From the NCBI RefSeq assembly GCF_000485595.1, contig NW_014577414.1, forward strand, positions 18,504 to 47,377: a stretch of DNA of 28,874 nucleotides, written 5' to 3'. Source of the stretch: Priapulus caudatus (taxonomy: Eukaryota; Priapulida; Priapulimorpha; Priapulimorphida; Priapulidae). Positions 9,670 to 20,027 of the stretch are shown in pieces (the first letter of the stretch is position 1; each line of letters begins with the position of its first letter). A program made the position numbers and the translations under genes. Below the pieces are notes generated by a model. That model saw only the letters and a program-made list of their open reading frames with translations. It did no database searches and had not been told where the DNA came from.

Positions 9670-10860
9670 AACAATTTAGTCAGATGCAGCTTGTAGAATC
9701 GCACGATCGTCCGTCCGTCCGTGCGTGCGTGCGTCCGGCCGTCCGTCCGTCCGTCTGTGCGTCAACAGTTGGGCACAAATCTTAACCGCTTGACGTACGG
9801 TGACGATATTCGGGACGTCGGGGGGGATCGTCAAAACGAGTTGGGATGTCGAAGCTGGGGGTCAAAGGTCAAAGGTCAAGAGGTGTAAAAGAAGGGGGAA
9901 CATTCCCTCCTTAACTTAAGGTATAGGGAGGAAATGCAGAATTGCGGCACAAATCTAAATGGCTTGACCTAGGCTCGTGGTAGTTGGTGTATAGCATCAT
10001 GGTAGGAAAAGCCATCACTGTGCCGAAATTGGAGGTCACAGGTCAAAGGTCAATGGTGCACAGGGCAGATTTTAGACATTTTCTGAGGACATGGTCTGAC
10101 GGAGCGATTGAAAAACTTTTTTGTTTCAGCGGTGACCTAGCATTTTTATGGCTTTATTGAAAGGACCATGAAATCTACTTTCTGCTGACATGCGAAGAGT
10201 AAGTGTCAGATAACCTTTTGACCCTGAAGAGGAGGGTTAAACATGGATTTGTTTACTGTTTGTTAGAACGAATTTGACTGCCGGGTTTGCTAGTAGAATC
10301 TATACATGCCTGGATGTACGAGGCTACAATGTCACAATGAAATTTCAAAAGCTAAATTTGGTTGAAGAAGGTTTATGCTTTTTAAATCGTATAATTTCTA
10401 TGGCATTCTGTACTGTCAGTATTTTACATGTAACGTATGCCACTGCCAGTGGCCACTGCCAGTGCATGTGGTGGTGGTACTGTGTAGTTTTTGCTTGCAT
10501 TAATTAGTTACAGGTGGCAGCTCTCTATTGCAGCCAGTAGGCTTGCGTAGGTAAATGGATGAGTGCTTACCTAATCTGTCTTGTAAATAGTTGTTGCTAC
10601 TACATACGATGGGAGCTTCCATCTTTAATCTGAAGACACTTAAACGTACGCGCCATCTCGTGGCAACTTTCATAACGATCCCAACAAACATTCCTTTGAG
10701 AAGGTTTCTGATACCATCCCTGTGCATTCCAATGTTTCAGCGTGTATGTGAACACATTTGGGACTAACAGGGTTTACTAGAATCCTACCACTCCACCACA
10801 AAGTCACCGCAGTAGACGTTAGATGAGCGCTGTCGCTCTGCGGCACTTGTTTAGTTCACC
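9670..10860 (+). repeat. Dispersed repeat family A, copy 3 (fullest copy)
   Basis: This copy joins the part shared with 2138-2890 to the part shared with 1-835, so it gives the best view of the roughly 1.2-kb element. It starts at 'agtcagatgcagcttgtag', has a CGTC/CGTG tetranucleotide tract (about 9707-9762), the AGGTCA cluster, and ends after 'cgctctgcggcacttgttt'. No conserved protein is seen. No clear target duplication was found. It is followed at once by another AGCTC-type repeat. Confidence 0.83.
9859..9878 (+). promoter_or_regulatory. Triple DR1-type AGGTCA half-site cluster
   Basis: The three 7-bp-spaced GGTCA cores are the same as at 2331-2350. A separate perfect DR1 (AGGTCA, one base, AGGTCA) follows at 10040-10052. 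If the CCNY call is right, these sites lie about 0.4-0.6 kb inside its first intron, a position where nuclear-receptor sites can act as enhancers. There is no evidence of use. Confidence 0.35.
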
Positions 10861-11015
10861 TTGACATCGTCATTACAAAAGACTAAAAGCACAGTGTGGG
10901 TGTTATAAGTTTTGCTATCAGACTAACACAGCCTACTTTATCGTCCACGTGTGTAACCGGGGCGGCTGCCGGGACGAAAGCCTAACAACCAGTAGCTATG
11001 TTTTTAGCTCGCCTT

Positions 11016-11651
11016 GACATCGTCAAGATGAGCTATTGCCATGGGGTGTCGTCCGTCAAAATTTGGCTACGGTCAACGATAACTTGAGAATCGTTTGACC
11101 CACATCTTTCAAATTGCATACAGTTGTTACTCCTATGGGAGAGATGTGAACGTCCTATTTTGGAGCACACCAGTTGACCTACTTTCGAGCCATGCTCACT
11201 TTGGCAAAAATGGAAATGGCCATAAGTCAGTTCAGGTTCAACAGATTTTGCTCATTTTTGGTATGTGAATGAATAAGGACCGGCCTCAAAACATATCACA
11301 GGGTGGGTGTTTAACATTTTTTTTTTAAATTATGCAAATTAGGTAGATTTTGGCAATTTCACTATGCATTACAGTGTCTGCCTATGGTCAACGATAACTC
11401 AAGAACCATTTGAGCCACATGTTTCAAATTGCATACAGTTGTTACTCCTATGGGAGAGATTTGAACGTCCTATTTTGAAGCACGCCAGTCGACTTACTTT
11501 CGAGCCATATCCACTTTTTGGCAAAAATGGAAATGGCTATAAGTCAGTTCAGGTTCAACGGATTTTGCTCATTTTTGGTATGTGAATCAATAAGGACTTG
11601 CCCCAAAACATGTCTCACGGGTTTTTTGTTTTTTTTAATAATGCAAATTAG
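11016..11651 (+). repeat. 315-bp tandem repeat, two units
   Basis: The array opens with a hairpin, AGCTC...CTTGAC-ATC-GTCAAG...GAGCT (11016-11044). Two units then follow, with 'ggtcaacgataact' at 11071 and 11386 (period 315). Further shared landmarks are 'gcatacagttgttactccta', 'aaaaatggaaatggc' and 'tttttggtatgtgaat'. The second unit is interrupted at CAAATTAG by a hAT element and resumes at 12454. The opening motif is of a type widespread in marine invertebrate genomes. It encodes no recognised protein. Confidence 0.85.
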
Positions 11652-12047
11652 TAGGGGTGTAACGATATACCGGTATATCGGTATATTGCAATATATTTTG
11701 AAAACTCGATATATCGCAATACAACTTCCGGATATCGATATTTTACGATACGGTGGTATAACAAGAAATAAATTACTTGACACTTGCCTTTATGTCTATA
11801 TTGTTAATGGGCTCGAAAATTATGCACTGGCGGTGTATATATTATGAAAGCACAATGCCTGCACGACGCATACAGTATTACTGGTAAGCGACCACTGCAT
11901 GGAGCACTGCGCGGTACTACTGCGCGGGCAGAGTGGAGCAGACGTGTGCGCGAGGAAGAGAGCACGGCAACAATGGAGTCTATATATAGCCTATGCTCAC
12001 CTGAGTGCCCGCGCGCGCGCGATACAAGCTGAAGCGAGCACCCACTG

Positions 12048-12072
12048 TTTCAGTTTCAGTTTCAGTTTCAGT
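12048..12072. repeat. TTTCAG hexanucleotide microsatellite
   Basis: About four copies of 'tttcag' lie within the hAT element, just before the surviving transposase segment and close to where the internal deletion joins the two halves. Confidence 0.8.
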
Positions 12073-12092
12073 ATCCAGTATTAGCCAATAAT

Positions 12093-12242
12093 GCAGCAGG
12101 GGTATTGTGTATTCCAGCTACGTCAGTGCCTTCCGAGAGGGTATTCAGTACAGCGGGTGACATTGTTACGGCACAGAGGGCTGCACTGTCAGCGGAAAAC
12201 ATTGCCGTGCTTCTGTTTCTCAAGAAAAACATGAGAAATTAA
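12093..12242 (+). pseudogene. hAT transposase C-terminal (dimerisation) remnant
   Basis: About 49 codons end at a TAA (12240-12242). They include PATSVPSERVFSTAG, the signature of the hAT family C-terminal dimerisation domain (also seen in ZBED proteins), followed by the usual R-x-x-LS-x-EN-x-x-x-LLFLKKN end. The zinc-finger, catalytic DDE residues and most of the insertion domain are missing from the element, which fixes it as a remnant. The reading frame of this part is intact, so decay may be fairly recent or the piece may be kept by chance. Confidence 0.9.
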
Positions 12243-12453
12243 ATCATGTCAATATATACAATATATGACATATACAATCATGCAACATATACAATCATGT
12301 TATATACAATATATGATGATATTAAAACCATCAAATTGTTACTATATCATGCATGGTATACACTTCCCAATACGTATTGGAAAATATTGCAATACGGTTT
12401 TGTCGTATTGCAATATATTGCAATACGGTTTTTGGTCGCAATACTCACCCCTA

Positions 12454-12530
12454 CAAATTAGGTAGATTTGGTCAACCTACTTTTGAGTCATTCTAAACTG
12501 CATGTTTGCTGGATTTTTTTGGTGGGTAGC
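12454..12530 (+). repeat. Continuation of 315-bp tandem repeat after the hAT insertion
   Basis: After the right copy of CAAATTAG the sequence resumes with 'gtagattt', as in unit 1 at 11343, then 'caacctacttttgagtc', which resembles the unit landmark 'gacctactttcgagcc'. Similarity is lost by about 12530. Confidence 0.65.
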
Positions 12531-12739
12531 GAGATGCGATATTCGAGAAGATAACTTGTGGTTGCGTACTACCCACTCGTACCTTTGACCAAAATAATAG
12601 AAAAATGTCAATCTAACTGGTTAACAACTACAATCATACCTACGTGTAATATTGTGTTTTAGATTCTTTGTTACAGTAATTTGAGTGGAATATTTTATTG
12701 TTTTTCTTTGCACGATAATCGAAAACCAAAATGGCGATC

Positions 12740-15700
12740 ATTTAGGCGTAGCGCCATCTCTCGCCCAGATTTAAGACTTACAGATCTGAAACATTTATTT
12801 TTGCATCAAACTGCCACTGCCTCCAGCAAGTTATTCAAAGATCTGAAAACATTCATCGCAGCACGGTCTGCTGCGAATGAGAACTTCAGATACTAGGCTC
12901 AGTTCCTCTGCATGATGCCTGTGGTGCATGATCTGTTGAGAGCAGATCGTGGGGGGATATGGCAACATCATCTTGATGCTGTGCAACGTGCTCTCTACAT
13001 ATTCGCCGCCTTTGACTTGACCAACTATCTTCGCTGGTACTCTGTCTACCTGGAAGACATGCAGCGTTTATCTCAAACCGCACCACCAGTCCATGAGAAC
13101 TTCTCAAATGGGAACTTTTCCATCAAGGAGAATCCCAGCCGCTTCACTGCAGTCGGTGGTGGCCAGAAGCTTGAGCAAAGTATAAACCTATCATCTAAAT
13201 GCTGCGACGGAATTATCGAGCATGCCAAGCAGAATCAGTACGTTGCTCAATGGGACTTGATGGCATGAAATTGATGGCAGTAGAGAATCTGCACGGAGAT
13301 ATGCTGATGTGATGGAGAGGACACACGAGTCCTTTAACCACCACGAGTCATCACAAGCTACTACAGTTCGCAAGGAGTCCAATATCCAGGCAAAGGTAAC
13401 TTTTATTGAAAAGAAGGGCTCCCCATGTCTCTAGGGGGACATCATGGCAAAAGACATCAAAAATGAAATACTGAGTGCCTTCGCAAAATGAGAAAAGAAG
13501 TACTTGACATTTCGACTCAAAATGTTTATTCAGAAAATCACAAGACTTAGTGAAAGCATTAATCGATCGAACCTGAAAACAATGAAAACAAATCGAGACA
13601 TGCCACGGAAGATCATCAAGAAAGCAGTGAAGGAGATGAATGTTGTAGGGAGAATGATTGAAATCACACGTGATTGTGGCCTTACCACCAAGTACCTCTT
13701 GAAATATGATGTTGCACCTTCACCTCCTGTTCAATGAGGATGGAATGAAGAGCCCAGGGAAGAGCCTGTTGATTAAGAAGTTGGAGACTAATCTCAAACC
13801 TGAGAACTATGACTATAGCCATCGGAATAACGCTTCGTTTGTCATTGACATAATGGCCACAGTTCGTAAGGTTCATGTGACTAGCCTCTCCAGCTTCACG
13901 GATCTCTTATTATTTGTATCCATTTCGGATGTATACCAGCAGTTCGGGCGATGTTACTATGTGTTCGACATGTACTCAGATGAACCCTCAGTGACGGTTA
14001 GCGAGAGAAATAGACGCACTGAAACTGTACAAATCGTGTACAGTTCAATTGAACCAGAAACACCTCGACCAAAGGCAATGGAGAGATTCTGGCCTTCAAA
14101 TTTGAATAAGCTTCTTCTTGAGAAGCTAATCTACTGATATCTTTGTTAAAATACCTCCGAAACAACAATATCCCACTGTACTCGGACAAGTGACCAAATA
14201 AGACGAGGATTGGAGTACATCATGGTCCATCAAGGCCAGGAAAAAGCATTGCCCCACACCTTAAATCACCATTTGAAGACGCTGACCTCCGAATACTCGT
14301 CCACGTCTTGGACTCTCTCATTGTAGGACACAAAGTGTTTAGTGTGTTGTAATCAGCGTTCGAAATTGGTGCTGACCCGGAGGCCCGAGGCCACCAAGTT
14401 TTTGCTCGGGTCACCATCTCTACGAAACTGCCGGTCCTCCTGACCGGCATTTTCCCCCTCATATTATGCTGAAATACTACGGTTATCGCAACGGCGTTTA
14501 GACAGACTTGTAAGTTGTAAACAGGAGCGTATTCTAATGCGCTCCGTTTCTGACTGAACGAACTGCTTCAACGCATGATTCGCCATACGAACAAAAACTC
14601 GCGACCGTCTAAGAAATCGATCGCGGCATGCCGCATGTAGCGTAGCCCAGTGCTTTTATGCGTAAGGCATAATAATAAGTTCCTATGTCACAGGGGTTAT
14701 CGTGACTGAATTCGTTACTTTTCTTTACGTAGAAAGTGGACTATTTTTATTCAGTTAGATATCTAGAAGCAATGTAAACTGTATATACTTAAAGATTCTA
14801 GGCAGTTGTAACTTTGAGGATGTGCGGCAGCATTGATCTATGCAAGGGGGTACCGAGGACTGGGGAGGAGAAAAACGAAAGTAAAACCTTTCCCAGAACC
14901 TCCCCCGACATTCCTAGAGCTTGAAATATATTGTTTGACTAACTCTACGTGGTAAGTCAAGTTAGTTTGGCTACCGCAGGCACATGGCGCACATCCCTGG
15001 TCTATGTGTATTATGTTATTCGGCCACCCAAGTGCTACACCAATTAAAATATACTGTCGCAACAAGAAATAATTAACATGTGGCGTTTTGTGACTGGGGC
15101 TGGCAAGCCCCCGGCGGCCAAGAAACAAAAGAAAACATGAAATGAAGCCACCTATGTGTTTAATCGGTGGCATAATGTGCTTAGTCATTACACTAGTAAA
15201 TAAGCGGGCCACCAACTTTTGTGCAGGACCTCCAACTTTCTGAAGTTGGTGGTCCCGCTGTCCACTAGATTTTCAGCCGAAATTCGAACCCTGGTTGTAA
15301 TCTCCAACGATACAGATGTCATTGTTGCTCTGCTCTACCACATGCTGGTCTGTCACCAACACAACATTGAGGAGCCGTGAGTGCGAGCTGGGATGGGAGA
15401 TCTAACTCGATATATACCCCTTCATACCCTGTTCCAGCGCCTGGGAAATCGTCTCTGTAGCCAGTACTGCCAGCTATAAACAGTCTTACAGGGTGTGACA
15501 TAACCAGCACAGTTGGTACAAAGAAGACAGCTCTAAAGGTAGAGCCTGAAATGTTTCTGAAGCACTTCGGGGAATCACCAATCCTCTCTCCGGCGCGGTA
15601 GCGATGCTAAATGTTTCTCTGAATATCGAGCAGCGGTTTTCCACTTCACAAAGAGGGTTCTCTCCACAGCCTACGCCTGACTATTGAGGAACTCTTGCCT

Positions 15701-15800
15701 CATATCAAGCGTGAATTCTACAATGCCTACACCTTCAGCCATGCATTGGAGTGCCACCTCAACCTTGAAAACGTGGATAGATTATTGGTTTTTGTTACTC
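12740..15800 (+). pseudogene. Broken copy of an uncharacterised multicopy family with FEN1/XPG-like motifs
   Basis: Fragments of one large protein run collinearly through all three forward frames. From the N-side: HDLLRADR and FAAFDLTNYLRWYSVYLEDM (12925-13065), IEKKGSP, KSLLIKKLETNLKPE (about 13765), a block with VFDMY and SERNRR (about 13965-14020), FWPSNLNKLLLEKLIY to 14134, EDADLRILVHV (14275), VVISNDTDVIVALLYHM (15294), RYIPLHTLFQRLG (15399), NSLTGCDITSTVGTKK (15479), and ELLPHIKREFYNAYTFSH (about 15690). I recognise this order from a large unnamed family abundant in cnidarian, echinoderm, hemichordate and amphioxus genomes. Breaks: stops at 12894, 13432, 13489 and 15378; frame changes near 13270, 13725, 14140-14270, 15475 and 15600-15677; and an insertion at about 14338-15289. 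Its function is not established. Confidence 0.82.
14338..15289. mobile_element. About 950-bp insertion splitting the broken gene
   Basis: The conserved protein stops after EDADLRILVHV...GHK near 14335 and resumes at VVISNDTDV near 15294, so the DNA between is an insertion. Its ends look inverted: GTTCGAAATTGGTGCTGA near 14356 and the complement of GGTTCGAATTTCGGCTGA near 15273-15290. Subterminal 'ggccaccaa' / 'ggaccaccaa' motifs also recur. The exact borders and target duplication could not be fixed. A 125-codon minus-strand frame (14838-15215) has no recognised domain. Probably a non-autonomous TIR element. Confidence 0.6.
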
Positions 15801-15839
15801 TGATTTCCAACAGATGGCAGGCACTACCTACCTAGATAT

Positions 15840-17589
15840 TAAACAGGGACAGTCTATATTACCTCAGTCTTACATGAACTAAATAATACAATGCTTTACC
15901 GTTGATTCGAATGTGAAATTATGAGTTTTGAGACTCAAGGCAAATTCGTAAAACTAGAAGGTAAACTAGAAGGCGTAGATCAAAACAAGGTTATATAGTT
16001 TACCGTTTTCCTAACGGTATATATATGTATAATAACTGTGTAGTATATAACATTTTGAGGTATTTTTGCATGTAGAAACACAAAACAAGGTTCATACCCC
16101 ACACATGTGTAAGCGTTGTCACATTTCTTACCGGAAAAAATAGTATACTGTTGAATGATATCATAACAAACTCGCGAAAATCCAGTGGTGCGATGGCATT
16201 TGAGACGAAAATGCACGAAATGTCCGTTTTTGCCCCGTTTTTATATCAATATATTATTATGAAGGGGAATGATTTTCATACTAATTGAACGTGTAAGGGT
16301 GAGATAACACTCATGCAGAGTAAATGTGTCAGTTTGGTTAGCTTTCCTGCAAACGAAATGTGGTAAATCAAAAAGTGAATATGCGGTAAAAACAAGAAAA
16401 TCCCAGTGCAGGGCGGTAGGTGCATTGTTAACACCGGCAGCGTTGAACGTGTTAATATGGAAAAATTTGGCCAATTTTGGTAGCCCTAGCTACAATATTG
16501 GGCGAGTGAGTGTGGCCTGTCATCACCATGGCGATAAATAACAAGACATTTTTGTGGAGTAATAGCTGCGTCAATGACTGGAAATGCGAGAAAAGATAGT
16601 AGAAGGAAAATAAATTTCATTGCCAATGAATGACGGAAACACGCGAGGTTTCCCGAAGCTATCGCCAGAACGAGAGACAGTCGCAGCCACTACGTATCTC
16701 GAGTCGGTTTTTTGGCAAAAATACCAGATTTTCACCGCTCATTATCTTAGCGCAGAGGCATCGTAGGGACAAGCGGTTTGTTTTATATTAGCAGGGTAGG
16801 ACAGCTGATCAATAATACCAGAAAGAATCGTCAACATAAAACGGGCAAAGTTTATTAAATCGACGAATACTGCAGCATGGTTTCAGCATTTCACCGTTGT
16901 ACGCTCTCTTTCTTAAAATGATCATTGCGATGAATTTTGCTCAGAAAAACTAAATATAGCTCAATATAGTCTCACCTGACAGCGAAAATATCACTGATTA
17001 CACCAACATTCAAAACACCAATATTTTATGCAGTTATAGCATAGAAAAATAGATTTGACCACATCATACCAGCAATAAATTTTTTCGAGTCAGTACTTTC
17101 AAAAATCACAAATGGCGTCTCAAACAAGCGAACATAATTAAAACAAAGGGGCATCTATTTGTGTGTGATAAGTATTCTCGCTGGCCGTATGCAGCGAGGC
17201 GCAGTGGAGAGTGTGAGCGGGTGAGCACAAATCAAACAACCATAGAAGCAGTCGCTGTCGGTCGTGTACTTTGGAGTTCAGAGAAGAAGAGAAGACGTTT
17301 TTGGACCAAGCAGAGCTATGTCAGTCGGAAAGGGTTCCGAATGAGTCTTGGCGATTTTTGCATTACTGCACCCTTGTTGACGTCTCGCGGTACCGCGAGA
17401 AAGTGCGCTCAACAAGAGAACGCAAAATTGTAATCGTGCATGATTTTGTCTTTGCATGAGGTTAAAAGACATTTTATTGTTATTTCAAACAATTACTGTT
17501 ACTCAAGCAACAACGGTAGGCATCATGTGAGTGAGAATAAACACTAAAAAACGCTGAAAAAAACTCGCAATGATCGCTTTAATACGCTC
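15840..17589. other. Unassigned DNA
   Basis: No gene or element was recognised over 1.7 kb. Open frames are short, and none shows a domain. The region has few CpG sites and no tandem repeat. It may be single-copy intron or intergenic DNA. Confidence 0.4.
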
Positions 17590-17822
17590 TTGAAGCAATC
17601 ATACTTAGTGCTACTTTCAAAGTGAACGCGATTTTTGGCTATTATTTTGCTAAAATCGAGCAAATTGTAGCCATTTCGTACCATGAAACAAAGTTTATGG
17701 CAACAAATCATGCTAGAAAGTTGTTAGCAATAATCATGCAATGTAATTCAGTGTAATTTGAGTTTATGGTTGCTTAATAAAGGCTCTGAAATTTTAATAT
17801 TGTCATTTTTGCACTTTGGCGC
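17590..17822 (-). repeat. Dispersed repeat family B, copy 2
   Basis: Reverse complement of the 3269-3520 copy, with shared blocks as listed there. On the + strand it shows 'gcgatttttggct', 'gtaccatgaaac' and 'agtttatggttgcttaa'. Flanks differ from copy 1, which supports an independent insertion. Confidence 0.75.
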
Positions 17823-18052
17823 CTAGCCGAAAATCTCATAATGGGCTGTACAATAAAACGTACGTGACCTGGAGGTGTTACCCAAACGTTTTTGAGAGCT
17901 ACCATAAGGAATGAGAAAATATAAGGTTTTCCTCTAAAAGAGTCATGTACACGAACACCCCCCCCCCAGAGCCTAGAGCATGTTGTACTTCCATTTAGGT
18001 GGTAACTTCAGGTTCTCGTAGAATGTAGCAGAATAGTTTCGTTAGCAAACAG

Positions 18053-18088
18053 TAGAGATGTTTCATCCGGTAGAGATGTTTCATCCGG
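18053..18088 (+). repeat. Perfect 18-bp tandem duplication
   Basis: The unit 'tagagatgtttcatccgg' occurs twice head to tail and is followed by a partial third ('tagatga'). It lies 25 bp before the 5' LTR. Confidence 0.9.
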
Positions 18089-18112
18089 TAGATGATTGCA
18101 GATTCAATTTCC

Positions 18113-18278
18113 TGTAGTGTTGACGATAGTTGAGTGGCACTGACTACTGGGGTGGTGAGATCTAGAACTAGAGAGAAAAGATGGCTGCGCCCATGGCAAA
18201 TAACATCAACTGAATATCAATAAAATCATGTTTTGTTACACATAATTTTCTATCCTTCACTAGTTTAGAAACATAACA
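18113..18278 (+). repeat. 5' LTR
   Basis: Starts TGTAGTGTTGACG and ends ACATAACA. It carries a polyadenylation signal, AATAAA, about 46 bp before the end and no obvious TATA box. It pairs with 22285-22452. At 166 bp it is short for a gypsy LTR, but short LTRs are usual in Mag-like elements. Confidence 0.93.
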
Positions 18279-18279
18279 C

Positions 18280-18293
18280 TGGCGACAAGGATG
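18280..18293 (+). other. Primer binding site, tRNA-Ser type
   Basis: TGGCGACAAGGATG begins two bases after the LTR. It is complementary, with one mismatch (A for G at its eighth base), to the 3' end of tRNA-Ser(GCU) as known from animals (...CCTCGTCG plus CCA). The gag ATG overlaps its 3' end at 18291. Confidence 0.75.
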
Positions 18294-19060
18294 TCTTTAC
18301 CAGAATTCACAAAGTTTGACGTCAATTCTGATGGCAATATCGGCCCTAGATGGACCAAATGGCTCGCAAGATTCAACAGACTCGTGACGGTGATGGATAT
18401 CACAGATGCCACTCGCATGCAGGCGCTTCTCCTACACAATGGGGGGCCTGCAGTGGACCAAATATACGAGACACTGACTGCCGGCCTCTACAGCCGATGT
18501 CGATATCTTTAGACAGGCCAGTAAAGCCCTTACGGATTATTTCACGCCTAAAACCAACACAGCTTTTCAAGTGTATAACTTTCGTCAATGCAGTCAAAAT
18601 CCAAACGAAAACGTTGATACCTACGTTACTAGGCTCCGGGCACTTGCAAAAACGTGTGGTTTCGCTGAGGCCGATGGCGAAATCGCAAACCAGATCATAC
18701 TTGCTGGCTCGTCGCAAGCTTTACGCTGCCGTGCACTTCGCACAGAGACGGATTTGGAAAACTTAATCAAGACAGCCAGAGGTTTGGAAATCGCCAACAC
18801 AGAAGCTGGGAAGGTGTCCGGACAGAGTCAAACTACTGTCCACCACGTTGCAGACCATGGTTATTACGCTGAAAGACGCCATGGAAACCAACGTAAACAC
18901 CGATCATCATCACGAAATCGACATTCGTCGCAGCGAGGCTGCAATTGAAGCCAAACTCCTCACCATCATCATGATCGTCGACGTCCAAATCCAAGTCACG
19001 GTCGACAACGTCATAACGTTACCTGTTTCTTCTGTGGTCACTCAACCTCATCGAAAAGGG
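18291..19060 (+). pseudogene. gag polyprotein remnant
   Basis: The ATG at 18291 starts MSLPEFTKFDV, the typical N-terminus of Mag-like gypsy gag, and runs through the ARF-x-R and LLHNGGP region in frame 3. A frame change near 18480-18500 moves the rest to frame 1. That part contains DYFTPKTNTAFQVYNFRQ and a capsid-like block, then a basic Arg/His/Ser-rich stretch. A stop lies at 18946-18948. A nucleocapsid-type zinc knuckle begins as CFFCGH near 19023-19040, but its last cysteine is missing. The sequence then jumps straight to RT-like residues, so the end of gag and the whole protease have been deleted. Confidence 0.88.
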
Positions 19061-19765
19061 GATGGAAGAACTTGACATTATCGGAAACGTTGAAGGGCCG
19101 ACCCCTTGGTTTAGTTCTATTGTACCGGTTCCGAAGAAAAATTGTAACATTCGCATGTGAGCAGCGAATCAAGCGATTCAGCGTGAAAGGCACGTTATGC
19201 CTACCATAGATGATGTCATCGCTGACTGTAATGGATGCACCGTGTTTTTGCATGCACCAACTTTGGCAACGGATATCATCAACTGGAACTGTCGGCCGAG
19301 AGTAGATACATCACTACATTCAGCACTCATGTTGGACTCCGATGGTACAAACGTCTCTTCTTTGGAGGAAATGCTGCTTCGGAGATATTTCAGAATGTAG
19401 TCGAAAGAATTCTTCACGACCTGCCAGGTTGTAAGAACATTTCAGATGACGTAATCGTCAGAGGGAAGGATACCCAGGACGATGACGCTTGTCTTCACGA
19501 AGCACTCCAGAAACTGGAAGATAATGGCATCCGCCTCAACTTGCCTAAATGCCATTTCAACGTTCGTAAGGTGAAATTCTACTGCCATGTGTTCAGAAGC
19601 AAGGGAATTCACTCTGACCTGTCAAACTTCGATGCAGATGCCAACGCGCCGCCGCCACAGAAAGCCACTGAACTTAGATCGCTACTGGGGATGACCCAGC
19701 ACTTGTCACGTTTCATCGAAGGATACACATCAATCACCAGTCATCTGAGAAAGCTAACGCACGAC

Positions 19766-20027
19766 TGATACGAATCACGCTATGTTATTAAGTTGTTTTC
19801 ACGGCACAAGCTGTCTGCATAAATGGCTTCGAGTCAGTAGGTCATTCGACAACGCAGCAGGTGTGCGTAACGGTTCTTTGTGCTGGCACTTGCTAGCAGC
19901 GCGAGCTACGCGTAGACGTTTTGTGGCAGCTCCAGCCTCGCTGGCTGTGATGCCGTGTTTAAGTTGTAACCTGTTGTTTGAGTTATTAAACCAGCATTAA
20001 ACCTATACAATAAATGTTATAGTTCTT
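19766..20027. mobile_element. 262-bp insertion in pol, possible solo LTR
   Basis: The pol frame stops at THD (19765). After 262 bp the sequence resumes with a second ACGAC (20028-20032), then GGAGACATA and the expected RNase H connection. ACGAC is thus a perfect 5-bp target duplication (19761-19765). The insert starts TGATACG and ends ...AGTTCTT, with AATAAA about 16 bp before its end. Size, poly(A) signal and 5-bp duplication fit a solo LTR of another family, though the terminal CA is absent. Confidence 0.7.

Larger units (their letters stand above)
11652..12453 (+). mobile_element. Deleted hAT-superfamily DNA transposon
   Basis: The 802-bp element starts TAGGGGTGTAACGATA and ends in CACCCCTA, giving an 8-bp inverted terminus. 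It is flanked by a perfect 8-bp target duplication, CAAATTAG (11644-11651 and 12454-12461). The 8-bp duplication, these ends and the AT-rich subterminal 'atatcg/caatata' repeats are typical of hAT elements. The interior keeps only the transposase C-terminus (12093-12242). The middle of the gene is gone, so the element would be non-autonomous. It sits inside a 315-bp tandem unit whose sister unit shows the empty site at 11335-11342. Confidence 0.92.

Noticed and set aside
15273-15290. tRNA-like B box (GGTTCGAATTT on the minus strand)
   Set aside because: No A box or cloverleaf could be drawn around it. It is part of the inverted end of the inserted element.
18350-18766. 138-codon frame overlapping gag
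   Set aside because: It is an out-of-frame shadow. The gag-like residues lie in the other two forward frames on either side of a frame change.
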